A model generated the notes under the pieces. That model saw nothing but the letters and a program-made list of their open reading frames with translations. It was not told where the DNA came from and searched no databases. The translations under genes were made by a program, and so were the position numbers. 64,000 nucleotides of DNA. Origin: Periplaneta americana. Taxonomy: Eukaryota; Arthropoda; Insecta; Blattodea; Blattidae. This document shows positions 1-10,287 of this stretch, in pieces (position 1 is the stretch's first letter; the number at the start of each line of letters is the position of its first letter). The stretch is from assembly GCF_040183065.1 (NCBI RefSeq), contig NC_091120.1, positions 192,031,627-192,095,626 on the forward strand, given 5' to 3'.

Positions 1-317
1 CTTCACCTGACATAATTAGGAACTTGAAATCCAGACGTTTGAGATGGGCAGGGCATGTAGCACGTATGGGCGAATCCAGAAATGCATATAGAGTGTTAGT
101 TGGGAGACCGGAGGGAAAAAGACCTTTAGGGAGGCCGAGACGTAGATGGGAGGATAATATTAAAATGGATTTGAGGGAGGTGGGGTATGATGATAGAGAC
201 TGGATTAATCTTGCACAGGATAGGGACCGCTGGCGGGCTTATGTGAGGGCGGCAATGAACCTTCGGGTTCCTTAAAAGCCATTTGTAAGTAAGTAAGTAA
301 GTAAGTATTATTATTAT
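1..317 (+). mobile_element. RTE-like LINE, 3' end with TAAG tail
   Basis: The reading frame entering from the left edge and ending at the stop at 273-275 encodes the C-terminal tail of an endonuclease/reverse-transcriptase polyprotein. Visible motifs are RRLRWAGHVARM, GRPRRRWED and WRAYVRAAMN. After the stop come about 12 bases and then (TAAG)n running into ATT repeats, the short microsatellite-like 3' tail expected of RTE-clade elements. Copies at 628-1935, 14618-14728, 14729-15463 and 17885-18765 share the same text. The frame is open for 83 codons, but everything upstream lies outside the window. The RTE assignment is from recall of the family. Confidence 0.85.
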
Positions 318-627
318 ACTGGAATACAATTTTTAACTTTTTTCTTCTGTTACTGGAACAAAATCACTAGAATTCGATGTATTTTTTATGCTGAACACGA
401 AAAAGACAATGAATTTGTGAGATATGGTCTTATTTTTTCCTAATTTTGACACATAATTATGAGAATTAATTAATTTCGTCATAAACCTGGGTAACATTAG
501 ACTGGGCTTATCTCAAAGACGTCTTATTTTAGCTTGTCTGTTACAGTGGACGTTGAGATCATCCACACCATTGACAACAAAAGTCATCTAGCATGAATGC
601 ATTCCATTTACCCTCGTACTGATTAAG
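318..627. other. Unassigned AT-rich spacer
   Basis: No coding frame, inverted repeat or recognised transposon text is visible here. It separates two RTE-like LINE 3' ends. Confidence 0.5.
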
Positions 628-753
628 GGTGTTTGAGAATAATGTGCTTAAAAATATTTGGACTAAGAGGGATGAAGTTACAGGAGAATGGAAAAAGTTA
701 CACAACGCAGAAGTGCACGCATTTTATTCCTCACCTGACATAATTAAGAACAT

Positions 754-959
754 TAAATCCAGATCCCGGTCGGGGCAAGTTATCTAGTTGAGGTTTTTTC
801 CGAGGTTTTCCCTGAACCCAATATGAGCAAATGCTGGGTAACTATCGGTGCTGGACCCCGGACTCATTTCACCGTCATTATCACCTTCATCTCATACAGA
901 CGCTAAATAACCTGAGATGTTGATACAGCGTAGTAAAATAACCTGACCATAAATCCAGA
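754..959 (+). mobile_element. SINE-like insert with 10-bp target duplication
   Basis: The decamer TAAATCCAGA occurs at 754-763 and 950-959, flanking 186 bp of foreign sequence (764-949). The uninterrupted LINE copies have this decamer only once, so the insert boundaries are secure. The insert begins TCCCGGTCGGGG and ends with GCGTAGTAAAATAACC text. It has no coding frame and no clear box A, so it may be a 5'-truncated SINE. The SINE label is inference; the insertion itself is read directly. Confidence 0.75.
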
Positions 960-1069
960 CATTTGAGATTGGCGGGGCATGTAGCACGTATGGGCGAATC
1001 CAGAAATGCATAGAGTGTTAGTTGAGAGGCCTGAGGGAAAAAGACCTTTGGGGAGGCCGAGGCGTAGAT

Positions 1070-1184
<115 letters not shown>

Positions 1185-1186
1185 TT

Positions 1187-1230
1187 CTGGTGTAGTTAAG
1201 ACCATCAGGCCTTCTCTTCCACTACACCAG
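1187..1230 (-). other. LINE 3' stem-loop
   Basis: CTGGTGTAGT (1187-1196) is exactly complementary to ACTACACCAG (1221-1230), with a GGCCTTCTC-containing loop. It sits directly next to the tail microsatellite, where a LINE reverse transcriptase would recognise its RNA. Related hairpins occur at three other LINE ends in the window. Confidence 0.8.
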
Positions 1231-1504
1231 GAATACAAATACAATGGTAGAAATAAACAGAAAAAAAATACACGATATACAAAATAAAGCTACACAAGAA
1301 ATAAAAGAGAGAGAGAGAAAAAAACACTATAAACAGTGTAAAGTCACACAAAAATATACACAGGTTGCAGTCACACAAACTTTAAATGAGTGATTAAGTA
1401 TCATAATTAATTGTATCCTAACTAATTAACTAACATAAACAAGAAACTTGGAATTTTAGTCTAGATTAAAAAAGAAAAAGAAAAAAAAACACAAATCAGT
1501 ACTT

Positions 1505-1750
1505 CTAGCAGTGCCTAAAATCATTAACTAAGACAAAATTTTCCAATTTAATTTTGAATTGTGATAAAGTCCGACAGTCCCTGATGTCATTAGGTAACGA
1601 ATTCCAGAGGCGAGGTATTTCTACAGTATAGGAAGATGAGTATAAAGACGTTCTATGATGAGGGATAGAAAGAAGTGCTTGATGTCGGTTTCGAAGAGTA
1701 GTAAGAAATTGAAAGCGCGATAACAGATAATTCGGAGTAGAAGTATGCAT
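1505..1750 (-). pseudogene. LINE reverse-transcriptase C-terminus
   Basis: This is an 81-codon open stretch with the conserved LINE C-terminal signature EIPRLWNSLPNDIRDC followed by a FKIKLE block. Equivalent blocks are RHWNSLPPEVKGC in the copy at 36893-37840 and LPRLWNSLPASIRDC at 26300-26980. It contains no RT catalytic motif because the fragment is 5' truncated. CR1/Jockey superfamily membership is my inference from this signature. Confidence 0.75.
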
Positions 1751-1935
1751 GATTCTAAACAGAAGAGACAGTGAATGTATTGTATGGGAGGATAATATTA
1801 AAATGGATTTGAGAGAGGAGGGATATAGTAGGAACTGGATTAATCTTGCTCAGAAAAGGGACCGATGGGGGGCTTATGAGAGGGCGGCAATAAACCTCCG
1901 GGTTCTCTAAAAGTCATTTGTAAGTAAATAAATAT

Positions 1936-3532
1936 GTATAACAGATTGCAAACTACTGTTTTACCAGCTGGATCGCTTCGCGGTATGTCACATAGTTTGT
2001 CCAACAGTAACCGAAGTTTTACCCATTATTTAATCAGTTAATGTATGTTTTATCAACAGTAATCTCACTAGACGTTTTGATTTATCTAGAGAAAATCAAA
2101 ACTCGAGTGGGATTTAGTTGACTATTACACGATTAGAAGAAAGTATATAAAGATTAGAAGTAACGAAGTACTCCAATACAATAAACTATTAATTGACTTA
2201 CGAAAATACAACTGTCTTCAAATGTATTATTCTACCATCTCAACATTACAAATATTACGCTAGATGCATGCTAGATGGCAATAGTGAGCAATGCCTTCTC
2301 GTCGAGAAGTTCTCGATCTATTATACACGATGGCAATGTTTTATTAAAATGCAACATTCCACTTCAATTATCCGAATCCCAGTAATCAGCTTCACTTGAC
2401 AGATGATTTTCAATAAATCTTAATATTAAACAATCTCTGATACGTGACTATCCATAATATCATATAGCAGAAGCTATAACATAACCTAACTAATATACAC
2501 AAGTGTTAGAAAAGTTTTAATTAACGACGATGACATAAAAAATAAATATGAATAATTTTAAAAGGAATAATTATTGAATGTACAATTTTCAAATTTGAAT
2601 GTGGTTGGTGGTTCAATTGATGTTATATTGGACGTGTGCGTAATGGAAGTGGAGCTCGTTGATTTAGGCCTACATGGTGTATTCAACTTATTCAGGATTT
2701 CCGAATGGTGCTCTTCATTTATTTGTAAATCGGATTTCAGAAGATGCATAGGTATGATCAGTGATTTTTATTAATTCTTGTTCTTGAATGCCAATGCGAG
2801 TCATATTTGAAACTGCTGTGCATCGACTGGAGTGGTTTGTAATTTTATATATATTTTTGACGTCCAGACCAGTGCAGTTTCAAATGTTGGCAAACAAAGA
2901 AACAAATGCTAGGGACGCGATAAAATTAAACAAATGCTGGGGACGAGATAAAATTGTGCGATAAGCAGCCATGAGTGGTTGAAATACGTCCTTTCGTACC
3001 GTTTTATTGGTCAAAAATAGTATGACGTAGTAAGAGTGTAATAGTCAATACTATCGCATGCAATATATCCTTCAGACGCTGCAGAATTTCTCGAGAAGTC
3101 TGAGAACCGATGAAGTAGAGAGGGGTCAGTGCATCAAGACTCTCACTTGTTTCAATTAATTCCCGGCAGGAATTACTCCGCAGAGCGCTGTAATCGCACG
3201 GCAGTGCGAGACACCTATTACGTTATGTAAAGCAGGTTAAAGAGGAACGCAGTATTACCATAAAACATAACGACCGCTCGACCAAGTCAAGTTGGCGTAA
3301 CACGCGGCATCAGCCCAAATGTTAATAGCTTTTAACCTGCAGACGAGGGGAGAGAGGTAATAGCAGTGGAGAACAACGGTTATCTTTCCCAATATGCAAG
3401 AGCGTTTTGTACAGTGCGTGGAGCAAGCAGAGATAACCACTGCTGACGTACTCTCAAATACACAGCTCAAAATATAGACCTGCTACTACATTGTCATCAT
3501 TATTATACTCATTACTTATTTACCACCAATTA
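1936..3532. other. Unassigned region
   Basis: No credible gene. Short open frames here show no family signature. The only local structure I see is a tandem duplication of about 33 bp: AAACAAATGCT plus GGGACG and GATAAAATT occurs near 2899-2926 and again near 2930-2954. Confidence 0.5.
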
Positions 3533-3657
3533 TACAGGGCTACTACAAAGGCTTTACCCGATTCCATAGCCTTGTATTATGAAAAGTATGAGACATACAT
3601 TATTGAAAGTGATACCAATAAAAGGAGAAACTCATCAAGTTTTTGATCCATCAACTG

Positions 3658-3767
3658 CTACAAGTGCTCAATGTGACCTCCTCGACAAACATCCACTCGG
3701 TAGTCTAACTCCTGCCAAACCCGCTGGAGCATATCACGATCAACTCTAGCCACTGCCGCACGGATCG
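3658..3767 (-). pseudogene. Transposase C-terminus in inverted left arm
   Basis: On the minus strand this encodes the typical end of a mariner-like transposase: an AAVARVDRDMLQRVWQEL helix, a DYRVDVCRGGHIEHL block and a stop. The plus-strand gene at the right end of the same element lacks most of this block. The left arm therefore preserves sequence that the right copy has lost. Confidence 0.75.
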
Positions 3768-4692
3768 GTTATTAACAAAGCTCGGAACTTGGGGACTTGT
3801 GTCTTTGCACGTGACTAAGCGACTGGACTTCAATGTCAACATACTCCCGCTTCCAGCACGGAGGTACTGTCAGGTCTTCTACAAAAGTGGTTTCTGGCTC
3901 CGACAACATATTGATAATATTATGGTAGGTTGAAACACGTAATTTCATAGTATATATATAATAAAAATAAACACGAAAAATATATCAAATTTACTGTTCT
4001 GCTGTGTACATTTTATTACAGTGTATGACTACATACATTCGAAAATTTTTCGGTATTAGACTTAAAATACTGAATTTTTTCACTGTTACTGTTTTCTGTT
4101 CGATTTTCAGCAGTTGCTAGCTGATCTCGTATCTGAGAAATAGTTTTCAATTAGTGTGTCACTACTAGGGCAGGTCCCTCTACGTCTAGATCCATAGCTA
4201 TGAACAGATTTTTTTTCCAATTTGCGGGACTGCAATGCCTTTCAATGAATTCCGTTTCCAGCCTCTAGTTTGTGTGTGGCACAACTTACAAGATATAAAC
4301 TCTCCATTCGAAAAAAATAATGTATCTTCTCCGAATTCTCCACGAAATTCTGTATCTTAAATTTAAAACAAAATGTATTTTCAAACTTCTATAATAACCA
4401 TTCGAAATAACACGTATTTTCTATTTCCTCAAACAGACCATTTACCTTTAATTCTCTGAATGTCATTGGGTTCGACATAACAGTTTCTTCGTCCGTCTTC
4501 CTGTCATTAGTTGTGGCCACTTTCTTAGTACACACGACTGTCCCTGAGCACTTGCAGCGTGAGCTTTGTGTACGTTGTACCTGTAATCTTACTCATGCAC
4601 ACGACACAAGTCCCCAAGTTCCGAGCTTTGGTTATTAAGTTCTTCAAGATTAACAACATTTACAACATGTATGCGATTCACCCAAGGTCAAT

Positions 4693-5093
4693 ATGTTTTG
4701 TGCGATGTCATGTGCTAAAGTGTATGGACCCTTCTTTTTTGCTGAAAGCACGGTTACTGGTCGAATTTATCTGGACATGCTAACGCAGTGGTTGATGCCT
4801 CAGTTACATGAAGATAAACCAGGGTTTTTATTTGAACAAGATGGGGCTCCACCACATTTCCATCTGGAAGTGCGTGAATATCTTAATGAGCATCTACCAC
4901 AACGTGGTGTGGACGGGCTTCTCACAACGATCGGTGTGTTCTCCGTTGGCCTCCTCGGTCGCCAGATCTGACTGTGTGATTTTTTTCTATGGGGGTTTGT
5001 CAAAGATCAAGTGTATGTACCTCCTTTGCCAGTTATGTTGAAGAACTTAATAACCGGATCACATCGAGCACTTGTAGCAGTTGATGGACCAAA
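4693..5093 (+). pseudogene. Mariner-like transposase, catalytic half, frameshifted
   Basis: The first 60 or so codons are recognisable transposase ending in EQDGAPPHF (4834-4860), which holds the second catalytic Asp. The third catalytic block, CDFFLWGF, is at 4975-4998 but in another frame, so at least one frameshift separates them. After PPLPVMLKNL the sequence jumps to the terminal stop region, missing the C-terminal helices found at 3658-3767. The N-terminal DNA-binding domain and first Asp are not seen. It cannot make active transposase. Confidence 0.8.
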
Positions 5094-5215
5094 AACTTGA
5101 TGAGTTTCTCCTTTTATTGGTATAACTTTCAATAATGTATGTCTCATACTTTTCATAATGTACAAGGCTATGGAATCGGGTAAAGCCTTTGTAGTAGCCC
5201 TGTACTTCTCTGCAT

Positions 5216-5372
5216 TTACTCTTCCTCCCACCACCATTACTACTACTGCTACTGCTGCTACTGCTACTTCTACTACTGTTACTGCTCCTACTCCTACTAT
5301 TGCTACTACTGCTGCTATCAGTATTGCTCCTGCTACTACTAATGCTACTGCTGCAATTACTACTAATTAATT
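5216..5372. repeat. Imperfect (ACT/GCT)n trinucleotide tract
   Basis: About 150 bp of degenerate ACT, GCT and ATT triplets just outside the right end of the mariner-like element. Long frames with runs of Ser or Thr on both strands are by-products of the period of three. Confidence 0.85.
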
Positions 5373-5623
5373 TAGAAATCTTCTCACTATTCGTGAGCTG
5401 CCACAAGGGACAAAGAGTACTTAACCATATAAATGTTTATAAGTTCAGTGAACCATTGATTTTGTTTTGACAATGAAACTCCTACAAGTACAAAGCTGCA
5501 AATATATTTTGTGATTCGTGGAAATATACCTAGTTTTAGAGAGGCAAGTGTTACAAAAAAGTAAAGAATGCTAATGAACTTGGTTTCATTTCGAATATAG
5601 GTGATGCTTCAGGATTGCAATTG

Positions 5624-5929
5624 AGGACCGTTTTTGCAAAACTTGCTAACTGCAAAATTTGCAAAATTGAGATTTTGATGGATTCGTTAACATAATCAGG
5701 CCTCTATATGATGTTCAAAGCGTCTTAGTAAAATTGGGTTATTTCTCTTCATTGTAGTGTGTCAAAGTGTGATCGTTTTTTCAAAAATTGCTTTCTGCTA
5801 TAAGTGAGACATACAGCAAAACTTGCTTGCTATAGTGTTTTGTCTCTCCTGTAAAATTTGTTTTTTTTTTTTTTTTTTTTTGTTTTTTGTTTTTTTTTTT
5901 CAGTTAGCAAGTTTTGCAAAAACGGTCCT
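5624..5929. mobile_element. MITE with perfect 29-bp terminal inverted repeats
   Basis: The ends are exact inverted copies: 5624-5652 starts AGGACCGTTTTTGCAAAACT and 5901-5929 ends with its complement. CAATTG flanks both sides (5618-5623 and 5930-5935); it is palindromic but is absent next to the second copy at 23698-23965, so it is probably a 6-bp target duplication. The element is 306 bp, non-coding, with an internal T-run near 5863-5900. Superfamily not resolved. Confidence 0.85.
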
Positions 5930-6413
5930 CAATTGACCCTTTCAATGCAGCTAAAGTTACAATCCGAATAATAGATGTAGGTATTCCAAGCCTCTTACTC
6001 ACATCTTTCATGAAGAGAGTAGCGGTACCTCTTGCTCGAACCAGAAGTCCGATTACTTCAAGCTCTTCTAGATGGTACTTTTGGAGATAATATGGAATGG
6101 TAGGATTGTAGATATTCTTTTTTTCCTTATCCACTTCTGCTGGCTGTTCCTCATTCGTTTCGAAACGCACAATGGGATCAATTATGAATCCATATCTTGT
6201 AGATTCCTTGAAAGCTATTATATCTATGCGCCGTGTACTGCCAGTGACGGAGAGACCATGTACTTCTTCAAAGGTGTTGCAATCGGCATCTTTAAGGGCA
6301 GTGGCTGTAATTGATCGTACGTGGTGGTGTCTAGCGTTTCGCAGACTTTCGCCGTGCGGAGAGGATCCCAGGGCTGCTGCTACTATTACCACTACTACTG
6401 TTACTAGTATCAC
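5904..6413 (-). pseudogene. Orphan LINE C-terminal domain, restriction-endonuclease-like
   Basis: A 169-codon frame. Residues of about 20 to 155 look like a real domain: GSTRRIDIIAFK, then GFIIDPIVRFE, then IYNPTIPYY and LEVIGLLVRARGT. The spaced Asp residues in RRIDII and FIIDP followed by VRFE resemble the PD-(D/E)XK-type endonuclease at the C-terminus of R2-like LINEs; I recall similar proteins in cockroach and termite genomes. The first 19 or so residues come from a degenerate trinucleotide tract. The last 9 or so come from the right terminus of the MITE at 5624-5929. No reverse-transcriptase domain is adjacent, so this is a fragment, not a whole gene. The function is inference. Confidence 0.5.
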
Positions 6414-6707
6414 TAGTATTGTTACTGTTACTACATGTTAACCCTCTCAACTTAGCTGCTGTAGAATTTCATGCTACTTATCTGGAGTCTTTTTTGACCC
6501 AAAGAATATTTGTTGTTACTAATTAGGATTTTTTATAGTTTAATTCATTTGTATATACAGTATAAGCAAATTGAAAGTTTTATTGCAGTTAGATTTATTT
6601 ACCATGTTTAAAGAATGAATGAAGTAATTAATTTAATTAGTTCAGTGGCAGAATATTTGTTTGGTATTCGTGTTGTATTTTTTTTTTTTTTTTCAGTTTT
6701 TAGAGCA

Positions 6708-8562
6708 ATGTTGCTAATTATTTTACCGCTGCAATCAAAAGAAATCGGCACCAATTTTTTGCGAATAATCTTTCAGCATAAATGGCATGTATTTGTTACT
6801 TCCACGTGGATAACTAACAGTATTACTAATTCCTTTACTGCTTCAATCAAAATAAATCGGCACCAGTTCTCTGTCGATAATCTTTCAAGATTTCCAAATA
6901 GCATAATATATTTGTCACTTCCACGTGGAAACTAACAGTGTTGCTAATTCCCTTACCGCTCCAATCAAAAGAAATCGGCACCAGTTCTCTGTCAATAATC
7001 TTTCAGCTTTTCCAAATGGCATATCTTTCTCACTTCCACGTGGATAACTAACAGTGTTGCTAATTCCTTTACCGCTCCAATCAAAAGAAATCGGCACCAG
7101 TTCTCTGTCAATAATCTTTCAGCATTTCCAAATGGCATATCTTTGTCACTTCCACGTGGATAACTAACAGTGTTGCTAATTCCTTTACCGCTCCAATCAA
7201 AAGAAATAGGCACCAGTTCTCTGTCAATAATCTTTCAGCATTTCCAAATGGCATATCTTTGTCACTTCCACGTGAATAACTAACAGTGTTGCTAATTCCT
7301 TTACCGCTCCAATCAAAAGAAATTGGCACCAGTTCTCTGTCAATAATCTTTCAGCATTTCCAAATGGCATATCTTTCTCACTTCCACGTGGATAACTAAC
7401 AGTGTTGCTAATTCCTTTACCGCTCCAATCAAAAGAATTCGGCACCAGTTCTCTGTTAATAATCTTTCAGCATTTCCAAATGGCATAACTTTGTCACTTC
7501 CACGTGAATAAGTAACAGTGCTGTTAATCCCTTTACCGTTCCAATTAAAAGAAATCGGCACCAGTTCTCTGTTAATAATCTTTCAGCATTTCCAAATGGC
7601 ATATCTTTGTCACTTCCACGTGGATAACTAACAGTGTTGCTAATTCCTTTACCGCTCCAATCAAAAGAAATCGGCAGCAGTTCTCTGTCAATAATCTTTC
7701 AGCATTTCCAAATGGCATATCTTTGTCACTTCCACGTGGATAACTAACAGTGTTGCTGATTCCTTTACCGCTCCAATCAAAAGAAATCGGCACCAGTTCT
7801 CTGTTAATAATCTTTCAGCATTTCCAAATGGCATATCTTTGTCACTTCCACGTGAATAAGTAACAGTGCTGTTAATCCCTTTACCGTTCCAATTAAAAGA
7901 AATCGGCACCAGTTCTCTGTTAATAATCTTTCAGCATTTCCAAATGGCATATCTTTCTCACTTCCACGTGGATAACTAACAGTGTTGCTAATTCCTTTAC
8001 CGCTCCAATCAAAAGAAATCGGCACCAGTTCTCTGTCAATAATCTTTCAGCATTTCCAAATGGCATATCTTTGTCACTTCCACGTGAATAAGTAACAGTG
8101 CTGTTAATCCCTTTACCGTTCCAATTAAAACAAATCGGCACCAGTTCTTTGTCAATAATGTTACAGCTTTTCCAAATGGCATATCTTTGTCACTTCCACG
8201 TGGATAACTAACAGTGCTGTTAATCCCTTTACCGTTCCAATTAAAAGAAATCGGCACCAGTTCTCTGTCAATAATCTTTCAGCATTTCCAAATGGCATAT
8301 CTTTCTCACTTCCACGTGGATAACTAACAGTGTTGCTAATTCCTTTACCGCTCCAATCAAAAGAAATCGGCACCAGTTCTCTGTTAATAATCTTTCAGCA
8401 TTTCCAAATGGCATATCTTTCTCACTTCCACATGAATAGGTAGCAGTGCTGTTAATTCCTTTACCTCTCCAATCAAAAGAAATCTGCACAAGTTCTTTGT
8501 CAATAATGTTTCAGCATTTCCAAATGGCATGTATTTCTCACCTCCACGTGGATTACTAACAA
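6708..8562. repeat. 116-bp tandem repeat array, 16 units
   Basis: Units repeat at 116 bp, apart from one shorter step near 6900. A typical unit carries CAATCAAAAGAAATCGGCAC, a CATTTCCAAATGGCATAT block and CTTCCACGTGGATAACTAAC. Two subtypes occur: one with GGATAACTAACAGTGTTGCT and one with GAATAAGTAACAGTGCTGTT plus CCGTTCCAATTAAAAG. The second is found from about 7500 rightwards, interspersed with the first. Edge units are the most diverged. The 60-73-residue minus-strand frames are products of the repeat and show no domain. Confidence 0.95.
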
Positions 8563-9545
8563 TCAAAAATAGACTTACCAGAGCACAAAGGAAGCCGCTT
8601 GGCTAATAAATGAAGTACGATATCTAGAATTGTTGATTGTAGGCGAAGGCTATTTAAACATAGCTCAAACTATTTGAGAACGTCGATGCTAACGCTGTGC
8701 TTCAGAAACCTTTTTATATGGGAGTTGATGTGTTGTAAAAAATAGAAATAACTCTTTTGGGACTAGAATCTGTTAATGCCAAATGAACTCAGTTGACTGA
8801 CTGTTCAAAGAGACCACATACTCATAATAATTGCAGTGAAGAAGATTCAAAACATCGGACTTTTATTGTCATGTACGTTTTTAAACAGCATCCATTTCCA
8901 GAAGCTTTTGCGTAGTCCTCAGATCTCACACACGGAACAGCGCTTTTAGAATAAAAATCCCTGCACGTGGGGGACGACAATGAATGCTGCAGAGGACTTC
9001 GTCCCCCAGTTACTCTCGCCATAAACATTACAGTATTTTCAGAAGGTAGACAGGCAGCGCAAACGATGCGGTTTGGTCATTGGAGATGCACAAAGGGGAC
9101 GCCTGAGGGTTTCTGGCGGGAGGGTCAGCACCGCGTAGCGACGCTTCTCCCTCGGCAGCCAAAGAGCAAGAGAGGGCCTCTCCCTCTCTCAGGTAGATGG
9201 GATGGCCAGAGGACATTTTCAAATCAAACCGAGATGTCTTACACCGCCCACGAGTGTGCAACATCTGTTTCATAAAGTGAGACAACGCCACGAATTGTAC
9301 AGTCCTGTGAAGAAGACATGACGTTCTCAAGTCTACTTCTACGTAGAAAATAGTTGTGAATCTGTATTCCGTAGCGTTGAATTTCGTGACATCTTTTCAC
9401 CGTTTGCCTGTTTTCATTCTATACTTCTTCATACCGTTTATTATTATTATTTTTTTACAGAGAAATTTTCTTTGATAACTAGAGTTCTGCGTTTGGTTAC
9501 CTAAAGCCTCCAAGTAATCCGTAACAATGTAGATTTCAAATTCAA
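8563..9545. other. Unassigned region, somewhat GC-richer
   Basis: No family signature. The stretch near 8960-9280 is richer in G and C than its surroundings and has open frames of about 100 codons on both strands, but neither shows a recognisable domain and each overlaps the other. Confidence 0.4.
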
Positions 9546-9690
9546 AATTCAAATTTCAAATTTATTCACAATTTAACATTTGAAATGATACATATGAATA
9601 TATACCCGAAATGAGCATATGCTCGTGCTCGGGTACAGTCCAGTAGTCTACATAAATTTTGCAGGGTTCACTAATAATGTTGATGATAGA

Positions 9691-9763
<73 letters not shown>

Positions 9764-9811
9764 GAATAACCGTGACGGAGATGATACAAAGATAGTAATA
9801 CAAATTATTTC

Positions 9812-9851
<40 letters not shown>

Positions 9852-9880
9852 CAAAAATATTTACAATAATAAAATAAATA
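9546..9880 (-). mobile_element. LINE 3' UTR with stem-loop and (AAT)n tracts
   Basis: On the minus strand a stem-loop ACCCGA/TCGGGT (9604-9609 with 9629-9634) encloses GAGCACGAG and CTCATT. The same arrangement occurs at 21286-21314 in the 3' UTR of the LINE at 20150-21400, so this is very likely the 3' end of a relative. Two (AAT)n blocks lie beside it (about 9691-9761 and 9812-9848). No coding sequence remains. Confidence 0.55.
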
Positions 9881-10287
9881 CTATAGTCCCGACGCTGTTA
9901 TTTCCGGCGTGACTCCGCCTCTTTGCTTACGTCTTAGAAAGTGAAGGCTCTATAAAGTCTAGGTAGGTAGTATCATTCGCCATTTTTGTTCTTACGTTGC
10001 CGAGCTACCATGCGAGGAATCTATTTGCAACACCGTTAAGCATTATCATGTCGTAGCTCCTATGATAATAAATCAAACGCAATGTAATTCAGCAAATAAT
10101 TGAGCGGCAAATAACGTCTTCGTGTGCTTTCTGCGAACGCCAACTAAAGAACTAAAATGGCGGGCAATTATATTAAGTATTTATCGAGCCTTAAGAAATG
10201 AATCAGCGAATCACAAGACGCACACGTTTAAATGTAGCCGACCTGCAACGCGATTGGCTGCCGGAAATTAGAGCGACGGGACTATAG
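9881..10287. mobile_element. MITE with CTATAGTCCCG inverted ends
   Basis: The left end CTATAGTCCCGACGCTGTTA (from 9881) and the right end at 10258-10287 are inverted copies over about 30 bp with a few mismatches; both contain ATTTCCGGC. The 407-bp interior has no transposase. Target duplication is unclear because the flanks are low complexity. Family unknown to me. Confidence 0.75.

Larger units (their letters stand above)
3535..5202 (+). mobile_element. Tc1/mariner-like element with long inverted ends
   Basis: The ends read CAGGGCTACTAC (from 3535) and GTAGTAGCCCTG (to 5202), each flanked by the dinucleotide TA (3533-3534 and 5203-5204), the mariner/Tc1 target duplication. The inverted arms are about 140 bp and differ at only a few positions. 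Both arms contain the last codons of the transposase, so the left arm appears to be an inverted copy of the 3' end, not a normal 5' end. A second inverted pair lies inside (about 3771-3812 and 4597-4640, sharing AAGCTCGGAACTTGGGGACT). The internal transposase is broken. Confidence 0.85.

Noticed and set aside
5059..5406. A poly-Ser protein on the minus strand
   Set aside because: It is the translation of a degenerate trinucleotide repeat plus the end of a mariner-like element.
6708..8562. A CRISPR-like or coding interpretation of the regularly spaced 116-bp repeats, with a series of 73-residue frames
   Set aside because: There are no short repeats with unique spacers; the whole 116-bp unit repeats. 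The frames recur because the unit has no stop in one frame for part of its length, and they show no domain. This is a satellite-like array.
8967..9330. Overlapping 100-codon frames on both strands as a host exon
   Set aside because: No recognisable domain on either strand and no supporting splice or repeat evidence.
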